Part shown: positions 15,220 through 23,023 of the stretch, piece by piece
Layout of the letters: each line of letters opens with the position of its first letter
Position numbering within the stretch: position 1 is the first letter of the stretch
From: HGM11416 sp034104345
GTDB lineage: Bacteria; Bacillota; Clostridia; Christensenellales; Borkfalkiaceae
NCBI GenBank assembly: GCA_034104345.1
Contig: JAXEDY010000004.1
Location: 1-25,045, forward strand
Direction: 5' to 3'
Length of the DNA: 25,045 bases
Notes under the pieces: model-generated
The model's database searches: none
The model's input: the letters and a program-made list of their open reading frames with translations, nothing else
What the model was told of the DNA's origin: nothing
Program-made: the position numbers and the translations under genes

Positions 15220-17880
15220 TTAATAAACGATTTCTATTTCCGTGCCCTTTGCCGCCGTTGCCCCGTGAACGTAAAGTTTAGAAGCAATGCGGTTTTTAAG
15301 TTCCGTAACGTGAGTTATAAGCCCCACGGTAAAGTTTGCCATGCGAAGTTTTTCCAAACTGTCGCACACGTCGTCTACAAGGTCTTCGTCCAACGTGCCG
15401 AATCCTTCGTCCAAAAAGAAAAAGTCGATAGGCCTTAACGCCTTTGCGCTTATCTGCTTGGATAAAGCGAGTGCCAGCGACAACGAAACGATGAAAGTTT
15501 CGCCGCCCGAAAGCCCCGCGACCGGCCGTTTTATTCCGCCCGCAAAATTATCGGTTACGAAAAAGTTGCCGTCGTATACAAGCCCGTATCTTCCCGAAGT
15601 GAGTTCTAAAACGCGCGTTTCGGCTTCGCCAGCTATCTCTTTAAGATATTCGTCTGCGATAAATTCCATAAACCTGCCCGCGCGCACTATTTCGTAAAGT
15701 CTGCCGAGCAATTCGAGTTTTTTGCCTATTTCCGCAGTTCTCTCGACTATTATACACCTTTCGGTCAAATTTTTCAAATCGTTTTTATGCTTTACCGATA
15801 ATTCGCTGTGTTTTTTGTTGATTTCTTCAAGATTTTTCTTTAAATTCGCAACTTTTTCGTAAAATGCTGCGTAATCGAGATATTTTTCGTCGTATTCTGC
15901 GATTTTTTTGTTTAACTCGCCAAGCCGATTTTCGAGCGTTTTAACCGATTCGTCGTAAGACGACACCAATTTTTCGTCGTTTTCGGCTTCGGGATAGTTT
16001 AATATTTCGCGCGCGGCGGCTACTTCAAGCCCCAGCGGAGCAAGTTCTATCGCCAAAGTTTTTTCGCTTTCTAAAAGCATAACGGTAAGTTTTTCGTTAA
16101 GCGCGGTTTCGGCGGCAAGTTCGCTTTTTACCGCGTTTTGTATTTCGGCGGCTTTTTCGAAGTTTTCGGTTATTTGTTTTTCGGTTTTTGCCGTTTTTTC
16201 AAGTTCGGCGTTAAAATCTTTAACCGCCTCGTCGTAATTTTTGCCGTTTAAAACGCTTTTTATTTCTTCGCTTAACGCGTCGTATTCAGCGCGAACTTTA
16301 AACCCTTCGGTGGTTATAAGTTCGGCGTTTTTGTTAAGCCCCGAAATTTCGGCGTTTAATTTTTCGGCGACGCTTTTAGCTTTTACAAGTTCGCCCGACA
16401 ATTCGCTTGCGGTTTTAAGCGCTTCGGCACACTCGTTAATAAGCCCGTCTGCGCTTACCTTTTCTTCGGTTATATGCGCGCTTAATTTTTCGATATGTGC
16501 GGCTATAAGCCCGTAAACGGCACTTTCGGATTGTTTCTCTTTATCAAGGCCGGCTAAAACTTTTTGCAAAAATTCGATTTCGTTTTTGCAAAATTCCGAA
16601 ACTACCGCGGCGGATAAATTGCTTTTTAATTTTTCTAAAACGCCGCTTACGTTCACCCTTTCGATTTTTATTTTCAGTTCGTTTGCTTTTTCTTCGAAAA
16701 GTTCTTTTTGCTTTTGCTTGACTTTAACGTCGTTTAAAATCGCGATATAGTCCTTTCTTAACCGTTCGCACCTTTGTTTTTTGCTTTCGAGTTCGATGTT
16801 TTTGGTTTTAAGCCCCGTCGCCGTTTGAAGTTTAACTTTAAGTTCGACCGTTTTTTCGCTTAAAGCCGGCAAAAGTTCTTTTTGTTTTTTTGCGTTTTCA
16901 AACGTTTCGGCGGCGGCGTTTTGCCGGTTTGTTAAATCGCCGAGTCTTTTATCCGACTGCGCTTTTTCGGCTTTCGTTTTCTCGTAAGTTAAAAGCGTCT
17001 GCTTTACGATTTTTACCCTTTCGAACGCCTTTAATTTTTGTCGCTTTTGCTCGATAACGGGCTTATAGGCGGACTTTTGCTTTAAATCGGCGCTTTTTTC
17101 TTTGCGCTCTTGAACAAGATTTTCAAGCGATTTTGCAACCAGTAAATCCTTTTCCGCCATAGCCGTTTCGCTCTTGTTTTTTTCTGCCGAAAGCGCAAGT
17201 TCGCTTATCGCCGCTTCGTCGGCTTTCACTACTTTTTCGTCGGGGCAGCAAAGCGCTTCGAGTTTTCCGTTTAATCTTTCGCTTTCAAGCGTTAAGTCGC
17301 GTTCGCGCCGTTTAACCTTTTGTGCAAGTTCGTCGCCGTATTTTGTAAGGTCGAACAGTTTGCCTATAACCGAAAGCCTTTCGGTTCGCGTCATTTTTAC
17401 AAACGCGGCAAAATCGCCTTGCGGCAAGGCTATGCACTTTAAAAAATCGCTTTTTTCAAGCCCGATTATTTCGTTTTTTAAAAGACTCGTAACGTTTAAA
17501 GCATTTTCGGCTATGCAAACGTAATCGCCCTTTTCGTCTAACCTGCAAAGTTTTGCGCTCGACGTAACCAAAGTGCGCGCTTTGTTGTATTTATAAACGC
17601 GTTCTGCCTTATAAACCTGCGTTTTTCCGTTTATTTTAACCGAAAAATCGAGTTCTACCGCAGCAAAATCGCATCCCACGTTTATAAAATCGCTGCCCTT
17701 TAAATTTTCGATGACTTCACCGTAAATCGCTAAAACGATTGCGTCTAAAATGGTGCTTTTTCCGCTGCCCGTTTTGCCGAAAATCCCGAAAATTCCGTTT
17801 TGCGAAAGTTTTTCGAAGTCTATAGTTTGTTTTTCGGAAATGCTTTTTAATCCTTCGATCTTCAACTTAAGCGGTCGCAT
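15220..17880 (-). CDS. sbcC: SbcC, ATPase subunit of the SbcCD nuclease, without zinc hook
   Basis: SMC-like ATPase that with SbcD opens hairpins and trims DNA ends in repair. It has 886 residues, shorter than the usual 1000 or so. The N-terminal half-domain has Walker A GKTGSGKS (35-42) and the Q-loop LPQGDFAAF. The C-terminal half has the signature VAGLSGGETF, Walker B DFFFLDEGFGTLD and the switch LITHV. Between them lies about 550 residues of Lys/Glu/Leu-rich coiled coil. The CxxC zinc hook expected at the tip is nowhere in the protein. The first possible ATG (17886) directly abuts GGGGG, so I prefer the next one at 17880, six bases from that Shine-Dalgarno. It overlaps the end of sbcD. 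Confidence 0.94.
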   Translation of the reverse strand: MRPLKLKIEGLKSISEKQTIDFEKLSQNGIFGIFGKTGSGKSTILDAIVLAIYGEVIENLKGSDFINVGCDFAAVELDFSVKINGKTQVYKAERVYKYNKARTLVTSSAKLCRLDEKGDYVCIAENALNVTSLLKNEIIGLEKSDFLKCIALPQGDFAAFVKMTRTERLSVIGKLFDLTKYGDELAQKVKRRERDLTLESERLNGKLEALCCPDEKVVKADEAAISELALSAEKNKSETAMAEKDLLVAKSLENLVQERKEKSADLKQKSAYKPVIEQKRQKLKAFERVKIVKQTLLTYEKTKAEKAQSDKRLGDLTNRQNAAAETFENAKKQKELLPALSEKTVELKVKLQTATGLKTKNIELESKKQRCERLRKDYIAILNDVKVKQKQKELFEEKANELKIKIERVNVSGVLEKLKSNLSAAVVSEFCKNEIEFLQKVLAGLDKEKQSESAVYGLIAAHIEKLSAHITEEKVSADGLINECAEALKTASELSGELVKAKSVAEKLNAEISGLNKNAELITTEGFKVRAEYDALSEEIKSVLNGKNYDEAVKDFNAELEKTAKTEKQITENFEKAAEIQNAVKSELAAETALNEKLTVMLLESEKTLAIELAPLGLEVAAAREILNYPEAENDEKLVSSYDESVKTLENRLGELNKKIAEYDEKYLDYAAFYEKVANLKKNLEEINKKHSELSVKHKNDLKNLTERCIIVERTAEIGKKLELLGRLYEIVRAGRFMEFIADEYLKEIAGEAETRVLELTSGRYGLVYDGNFFVTDNFAGGIKRPVAGLSGGETFIVSLSLALALSKQISAKALRPIDFFFLDEGFGTLDEDLVDDVCDSLEKLRMANFTVGLITHVTELKNRIASKLYVHGATAAKGTEIEIVY

Positions 17881-19045
17881 CGTCATCCCCCATAAGTTCG
17901 AGATATAAATTCATCAGGTCGCCACTTGGAAGCGCACCGAATCGGCTTTTGTGATATTCTTCGAATGCTTCTTTTTCGGATAAAGTGCGTCTGTCGATAG
18001 TTTTTTCGCCGTTTTCGCCACCCGCGATCTGCAAATTAAGTTCAAAAAGGTTCGGGTAATCGCCCGCAAGTTCTTTGCTTTCTTTTTCGGAAAGCGCGTG
18101 TTTTAATTTTAAAGTGAGTTTAACGAGACAATCTTTGCTGATTTGTAAAAGTTTTTTGCCGTCGTCAAGATTTATCGCCGCTAAATTTACGAGCTTTTTG
18201 CCTTTTTCAAGAGGAATCACCCTTAAATTTTCTACTTTTCCGCCCTTTAATTCGAATGCGGTAACCGACTTTTCGACGCCCGCTTCGTCGAAAGCGTAAC
18301 CCGCAATCGCGCCGCTGTAAAGCATATTTTTTTCGCGGCTTATAAACTGCCGCTTATGAAGATGCCCTAGCGCCGTGTAAACGCAGAAATCGGGAACGAG
18401 TTTTTTATCGACGAGCCGCGTTCCGCCAAGCTCGATATTGCGTTCGCTTTCGCCGCTTTCGCCGCCGAGCATAAATATATGCGCCATAAAAATCGCGGGA
18501 ATATCGCCGCTGTAATTTTTAAAGCACGCCGCGATGCGCGACTGCATTTTTTGCTCGAAAGTATCCCCTTCGAAAACCTCGCCCGCGCGTTCGCAAGGAT
18601 AAGGCAAAAGCCCTAAATACACCCTGCCCCCGCCCGACTTTTCGGCGTTTATAACGCACGAATATTTATCAGTTTTTTCGGCGTAAACATCGTTTTTTTC
18701 GTCGCCCGCGGGCGGTTTTTCGCTCCCGCCGAAAATATAAACGTTAGAAAGCGAAGCAAAATCGCGGCACGCCGAAAGACGTTGCCAGTCGTCGTGATTG
18801 CCGCTTATTATAACCACCGCGCGGTTTTTGTTCGCAAGGCGCATAACCGTTTTAAAAAACAATTCTTCGGCTTCGGCGCTCGGTATGCTCGTATCGAAAA
18901 CGTCGCCGGCAACCAGCACGAGTTCTGCTTTTTCTCTGTCCGATATATCCGTAAGTTCGTTTAAAATTTCGGCTTGCTCCAAAAGGCGGGATCTTCCGTT
19001 TAATTTTTTTCCGATATGCCAATCGGAAGTGTGAATTATTTTCAT
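17867..19045 (-). CDS. sbcD: SbcD, nuclease subunit of SbcCD
   Basis: Manganese-dependent double-strand exonuclease and hairpin endonuclease working with SbcC. It has 392 residues. The metallophosphoesterase motifs are in order: SDWHIG (Asp8, His10), GDVFD (47-51), GNHD (82-85), a His in MAHIF, and GHLH. The C-terminal part (about 270-392) fits the SbcD capping domain. The ATG at 19045 has a weak AAGG 8-9 nt upstream. Its end overlaps the sbcC start by 14 nt (20 if the earlier sbcC ATG is used), so the two are translationally coupled. It is transcribed away from the plus-strand replication genes, across a 246-nt AT-rich gap. Confidence 0.96.
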   Translation of the reverse strand: MKIIHTSDWHIGKKLNGRSRLLEQAEILNELTDISDREKAELVLVAGDVFDTSIPSAEAEELFFKTVMRLANKNRAVVIISGNHDDWQRLSACRDFASLSNVYIFGGSEKPPAGDEKNDVYAEKTDKYSCVINAEKSGGGRVYLGLLPYPCERAGEVFEGDTFEQKMQSRIAACFKNYSGDIPAIFMAHIFMLGGESGESERNIELGGTRLVDKKLVPDFCVYTALGHLHKRQFISREKNMLYSGAIAGYAFDEAGVEKSVTAFELKGGKVENLRVIPLEKGKKLVNLAAINLDDGKKLLQISKDCLVKLTLKLKHALSEKESKELAGDYPNLFELNLQIAGGENGEKTIDRRTLSEKEAFEEYHKSRFGALPSGDLMNLYLELMGDDDATA

Positions 19046-19137
19046 TATAACGCCTTATCGTTTAAAGTTTTTTTCAAAGTAAAAACGATTCAAAAACAAT
19101 TTTTTAATTTTCTATTTTAATTTATTTTATATTTCGC

Positions 19138-19166
19138 TTGCTTTTTGGTTTAATATATTTTATTAT
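19138..19166 (+). promoter_or_regulatory. Promoter of the plus-strand DnaD/DnaI operon
   Basis: TTGCTT (19138-19143), 17-nt spacer, TATTAT (19161-19166), in an AT-rich stretch. The start of transcription should be near 19173, about 120 nt before the ATG at 19292. An opposite promoter for sbcD must lie in the same gap; I cannot place it. Confidence 0.55.
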
Positions 19167-19215
19167 ATTTAAGTAAATAAATCAAGCGTATTAAAGCGGC
19201 AAAATTTTTAAGACG

Positions 19216-19236
19216 CCGTTAAAAGACGGATTTTTT
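19216..19236 (+). terminator. Small attenuator-like hairpin in the DnaD/DnaI leader
   Basis: CCGTT pairs with GACGG (five base pairs, one G-U) around an AAAA loop, followed by A and six T. It lies 40-60 nt after the predicted transcription start and 55 nt before the first gene. The form is that of a weak intrinsic terminator, but the stem is very short. Confidence 0.3.
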
Positions 19237-19291
19237 CGCTAACGAAACGTCTGCTTGCGCTTGCTAACGACGAATTCAGAGAGAATTATTT

Positions 19292-20722
19292 ATGGCTTTT
19301 TGTTCATTTTCGGGCGATTACGACAAAAACGGAGTAATCACCGTAGACACTTCGTTCATAACCGAATATCTGCCCGAAGCAAGCGGCGACGCGGTTAAAG
19401 TTTTTATATACGGGCTTTATCTTTGCCGAAGCGAAAAAGAAATTTCGCTTGCGGATTTTTCGGCTGCCCTTAGCCTTACCGAAGCCGAAGTTAAAGATTG
19501 CTTTAAGTTTTGGGAAGAATATAACCTTGTGGCTATTATTTCGGACGAGCCGCTTGCCGTGCGCTATTTGCCTATGGGCGGAAAAGCACGCCCGCGCAAA
19601 TACAAACCCGAAAAATACACCGATTTTTCTAACGCATTGCAGGCTTTGTTCCCCGCGCGAATGATAAGCGTTTCGGAATTTACAGCCTATTTCGACGTTA
19701 TGGAAGCCTTTAAAATCAAACCCGAAGCAATGCTTATGATATGCAACTATTGCATAGATTTAAAGGGCGAAAGCATAGGTTATCGCTATATCGTTACCGT
19801 CGCCAAAGATTTTGCCTACCGCGGAATAGTAACCCCCGAACTTATCGAGCAGGAACTTGCCGATTATAACATGCGCGGCGGCGAAATTACGGATATTTTA
19901 AACGCCTTGGGCTTAAAGCGCAAACCCGAAGTAGAAGATTTGAATCTTTTGAAAAAGTGGAAATCGGAACTGGGATACGAACAAAGCGTTCTGCTTTTTA
20001 TTGCGAAAAAATGCAAGCGCAAAGCGATAGACGCGCTTGACGCTTTTATAAGCGAACTTTACGGCAACAAACTGTTTACCGAAAGCGAAATAAGCGATTA
20101 TTTGAAGAAAAAAGACGAATATATCGAACTTGCAAAAAACGTCTGCAAAAACCTTTCGGTTTACGTTCAGGACGTTACGCCCGTGGTTACCGAATACGTT
20201 TCGCCATGGCTTGCAAAGGGCTTCGACGGCGATACCTTGGAGTTTTTGGCGAACTATTGCTTTAAGAAAAACCGCCGCACTCTTGCCGATTTAGACGAGC
20301 AGATAAACAGGCTTTACGACCGCGGCTTAATAACCCTTTCGGCAATAGCCGACTACGTTAAAAACGCCGCTAAACTCGACGAATTTATACGCGAACTTTT
20401 CGGCGTTTGCACGGTGAACCGCCGCCCCACCGATTGGGACAGGCAAACCGTTTCGACCTGGCAAAATTGGGGCTTTTCGGACGAAATGATAAAACGTGCG
20501 GTCGCTTTGTCTGTGGGAACCGCGCGCCCGATGGTTTATACCAACGCGATTTTATCCGACTGGAAGTCGAAAGGAATTTTCACGCCCGATAAAATCCCCG
20601 CGCCCGAGGCGGGCGGCGCGGCTCAAAGCAAAAACAAAACCGTTCATTTTGAAAACGAACGCGAATATACTAAGGAGCAACTCGATTCTTTGGTTCAAAG
20701 CATCGACGACATCGAATTTTAA
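19292..20722 (+). CDS. DnaD-family replication protein with repeated C-terminal domain
   Basis: Expected to help load the replicative helicase at origins or restarted forks. It has 476 residues. The N-terminal 95 residues look like the winged-helix DnaD/DnaB oligomerisation domain (SLTEAEVKDCFKFWEEYNLV). Four stretches then share one pattern, each ending in a helix with a Y/L-x3-I-x3-W/Y core and a G-(I/L)-x-T turn: about 125-186, 214-272, 298-358 and 378-431. The last, YTNAILSDWKSKGIFT, is the classic DnaD signature. The final 45 residues are a loose acidic tail. The ATG at 19292 has only AGAGAG upstream. Its stop overlaps the loader ATG by one base. The repeat count was made by eye. Confidence 0.88.
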   Translation: MAFCSFSGDYDKNGVITVDTSFITEYLPEASGDAVKVFIYGLYLCRSEKEISLADFSAALSLTEAEVKDCFKFWEEYNLVAIISDEPLAVRYLPMGGKARPRKYKPEKYTDFSNALQALFPARMISVSEFTAYFDVMEAFKIKPEAMLMICNYCIDLKGESIGYRYIVTVAKDFAYRGIVTPELIEQELADYNMRGGEITDILNALGLKRKPEVEDLNLLKKWKSELGYEQSVLLFIAKKCKRKAIDALDAFISELYGNKLFTESEISDYLKKKDEYIELAKNVCKNLSVYVQDVTPVVTEYVSPWLAKGFDGDTLEFLANYCFKKNRRTLADLDEQINRLYDRGLITLSAIADYVKNAAKLDEFIRELFGVCTVNRRPTDWDRQTVSTWQNWGFSDEMIKRAVALSVGTARPMVYTNAILSDWKSKGIFTPDKIPAPEAGGAAQSKNKTVHFENEREYTKEQLDSLVQSIDDIEF

Positions 20723-21657
20723 TGATTACGAGCAACGAAATTATAAAAAACGCTTTAAATTCTTACGAAGAAGACCGAAGTGCGGCACTCGAAAAAGCGT
20801 ATAACGCCGAAAGAGCCTTGCTTTTAACACCCGATTACGAAGACGTTTATTATAAAATTAAAGACCTTAATTTAAAAATATCGCGGCTTGAATTCGACGG
20901 AGAAAAAGGCGAAAAATTAAACGCGCTTTATAAAAAACGCGACGAACTGAACGAAAAAAAAGCAGAAATCATAAAGGCGCACGGATTTTCGGCAGACGAT
21001 TTAACGCCGAAATTCAAATGCCCCGCCTGTCAGGATACCGGCTATACGCAAAGCGGAAAATTATGCGGATGTTTTTATAAAAAACTTAACGCCGCCGCCG
21101 AAAAATTTTTGGGCATCGAAAAACGCAAACTGCCCGATTTTGCCGATTATGCCGACGACGTAAACCCTACTCTCAAACAAAAACTTTTGCTTTACTGCGA
21201 AAAATTCGACGAAACAAAGGTTAAAAACCTGATTTTTTCGGGCGACACGGGAACGGGCAAAACGTTTGCGGCCGGCGCGGTTGCCGGCGAACTTGAAAAG
21301 CGAGGCAAAAACGTTTTGTTTTTATCGGCGGTTAAACTTAACGAAATATTTTTTACATACCACGTTTCGAGCGGAAGCGATAAAACCGCCGTTTTCGAAG
21401 TTTTAACCACATGCGACCTTCTGGTTATCGACGACTTAGGCACCGAACCCATAAAAAACAACGTTACCGTCGAATATTTAACCGCGTTTTTATCCGAACG
21501 ACTTAACGACGACAAAGCGTTTATAATTACCACAAACTTAACGGGCGCAGAAATAAAAAACAGATATACCGAGCGACTTTTCAGCAGACTGTCGTCAAAC
21601 GACTGTGCGTTTATCTCGTTTAAAGGCAACGATTTAAGATTAAGCCGCAAAAAATAA
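20722..21657 (+). CDS. dnaI: DnaI/DnaC-type helicase loader, AAA+ ATPase
   Basis: Expected to bind the DnaB helicase and place it on DNA. It has 311 residues. The N-terminal 90 residues are mostly charged helix. A zinc motif follows with CPAC (Cys100, Cys103) and CGC (Cys115, Cys117). The AAA+ core has Walker A GDTGTGKT (174-181), Walker B LLVIDD (233-238), the ITTN sensor 1 (269-272) and RLFSRL with the likely arginine finger (285-290). Its ATG overlaps the stop of the DnaD-family gene by one base (TAATG), so translation is coupled and the pair very probably acts together. DnaC-like proteins of mobile elements are similar, but no phage or transposon genes are near. Confidence 0.93.
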   Translation: MITSNEIIKNALNSYEEDRSAALEKAYNAERALLLTPDYEDVYYKIKDLNLKISRLEFDGEKGEKLNALYKKRDELNEKKAEIIKAHGFSADDLTPKFKCPACQDTGYTQSGKLCGCFYKKLNAAAEKFLGIEKRKLPDFADYADDVNPTLKQKLLLYCEKFDETKVKNLIFSGDTGTGKTFAAGAVAGELEKRGKNVLFLSAVKLNEIFFTYHVSSGSDKTAVFEVLTTCDLLVIDDLGTEPIKNNVTVEYLTAFLSERLNDDKAFIITTNLTGAEIKNRYTERLFSRLSSNDCAFISFKGNDLRLSRKK

Positions 21658-21697
21658 TAAAAAAAAACAAAAAGAAGGAATTTTGAAGGAAACGTTT

Positions 21698-22408
21698 ATG
21701 CCCTTAATAATCATTACGCTTTGCCTGTGCTTGGCGGTCGCCGCCGTATTTACGGTTTTATCGTTCAAAAAGACGCTTTTAAACCTTTATTTAAAAAGCG
21801 CGTCGAGCGTTCTATTTACGGTTTTGGGCGTGTTCTGTCTTTATTATCTCGTCAGCCGAAAATCGGGCGAAATAGCCGATAACGGGCTTATAGGCGGGTT
21901 TTTACTTTTACTCGGACTTGTTTTCAGTCTGATTGGCGACGTAATTTTAGGGCTTCCGCGCCTAACAGAACTTCGCCGCGACAGTCTGCCGGTTTTAATC
22001 GGCGGGGCAAGCTATTTCGGCTTGGCGCACGTTATTTATTGCATCTCGCTTATTTTTTTGTTCGGCATAAACCTGTGGGTTATTCCGATAATAATTCCCC
22101 TTTCGGTTTTTTACGTTTTCGGCAACAAACTGTTCGGAAAACTCGATTATAAAAACCTTACGGTCGGGCTTATCGCTTATTCGCTTATCGAAGCGCTTTC
22201 GTTCGCGCTGTGTTTTACTTCGCTTCTGCAAGAGTATTCTGCGCAAAAACTTCTTTTAACCGTCGGTTTTACGTTGTTTTATTTTTCGGATATGGTGCTT
22301 ATGCACAACTATTTCGGCGAAAGAAAACGCGTTATAAGCATTTTGTGCCACTCTACCTATTATCCCGCGCAGATTTTAATCGCACTTTCTATCTATTTCA
22401 TCGCATAA
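21698..22408 (+). CDS. YhhN-family membrane protein (lysoplasmalogenase-like)
   Basis: Polytopic membrane protein of 236 residues with about eight hydrophobic segments. The family includes vertebrate TMEM86 and bacterial enzymes that cleave the vinyl-ether bond of lysoplasmalogens. Family features seen: SLIGDVILG, a Phe-Gly-Leu-Ala-His-Val-Ile-Tyr stretch, FYFSDMVL with a conserved Ser-Asp pair, and the terminal YYPAQILIALS. Gut Clostridia often make plasmalogens, so the role is plausible but inferred. I chose ATG 21698 (GAAGGA seven bases upstream). A TTG at 21683, itself behind AGAAGGAA, would add five residues. It lies 40 nt after the loader gene and ends before a strong terminator. Confidence 0.88.
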   Translation: MPLIIITLCLCLAVAAVFTVLSFKKTLLNLYLKSASSVLFTVLGVFCLYYLVSRKSGEIADNGLIGGFLLLLGLVFSLIGDVILGLPRLTELRRDSLPVLIGGASYFGLAHVIYCISLIFLFGINLWVIPIIIPLSVFYVFGNKLFGKLDYKNLTVGLIAYSLIEALSFALCFTSLLQEYSAQKLLLTVGFTLFYFSDMVLMHNYFGERKRVISILCHSTYYPAQILIALSIYFIA

Positions 22409-22473
22409 ACAATGGTCTGTTTTAAAAACGGCAACTAAACGCAATAATGTTTTCGGTGTCTGAAAACCCATAT

Positions 22474-22510
22474 AAAAAAGCCTTCGCAATATACACGCGA
22501 AGGCTTTTTT
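22474..22510. terminator. Strong bidirectional terminator
   Basis: A perfect 14-bp stem (22474-22487 with 22497-22510) consists of GCCTTCGC/GCGAAGGC flanked by six A on the left and six T on the right, with a 9-base loop. It works on both strands. It ends the plus-strand DnaD-DnaI-YhhN unit and the minus-strand uvrA unit, which converge here. The rest of the 22409-22601 gap shows nothing else. Confidence 0.93.
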
Positions 22511-22601
22511 AAATTCATTTTTAGTTAAAAATTTATTATGCCGAGGCAAAGTTTCCGCCCTGGCAAAATCAAGTTTAACAAAGCAGAACCCGGCTAAAAA
22601 G

Positions 22602-22994
22602 TCAGCGCCTTGTATATCTTTGCATATATTGCGCGTTATAATCGGCAAGCGTTTGCTTATATTCGGCAAGTTTATTTTTAAGGTGCGGAACCAAAATCGC
22701 AAACCACACTATAGTCCAGATAATCAAAAGCCCCATTAAAACTATGCACGCCCAACCAAACCAGCCGATCGAAGATTCGGGTGCGACGATAAGCGCGAGT
22801 ATGTAAATTCCGCCGCCAATTAAAAAGCAGACAAGGCAGAATATGGTCGAAAATTTAACGGGTGCGAACAAATCGTTTATTTTCGCAATTTTTTTTGCGC
22901 AATAATCGCGGCTTTCAACTTTTTTTTGTTTTTCTTTTTTAAGTTTTTGCTTTGTTTGCTCTTTTGTGTCGTTTTTAAATTCGTCTCTTATCAT
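22602..22994 (-). CDS. Unknown small membrane protein
   Basis: I do not recognise this 130-residue protein. The first 45 residues are highly charged (runs of Lys, Glu and Gln) and may form a coiled coil. Two hydrophobic helices follow at about 49-70 and 76-103. The end is a charged helix with many Tyr and Gln. The ATG at 22994 has AAAGGAG at 9 nt. It lies 29 nt after the uvrA stop on the same strand, so it is probably co-transcribed with uvrA and ends at the shared terminator. Confidence 0.82.
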   Translation of the reverse strand: MIRDEFKNDTKEQTKQKLKKEKQKKVESRDYCAKKIAKINDLFAPVKFSTIFCLVCFLIGGGIYILALIVAPESSIGWFGWACIVLMGLLIIWTIVWFAILVPHLKNKLAEYKQTLADYNAQYMQRYTRR

Positions 22995-23023
22995 TAAAAA
23001 GCGCTCCTTTAATGTTTTATTTT

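Noticed and set aside
20722..21657. DnaC-like ATPase as a phage or transposon (IstB-like) protein
   Set aside because: No transposase, integrase or phage gene is near. The zinc motif and the overlap with a DnaD-family gene favour a chromosomal helicase loader.
22376..22702. Minus-strand frame of 108 codons across the terminator
   Set aside because: It overlaps the strong bidirectional terminator and parts of two better-supported genes and has no recognisable protein features.
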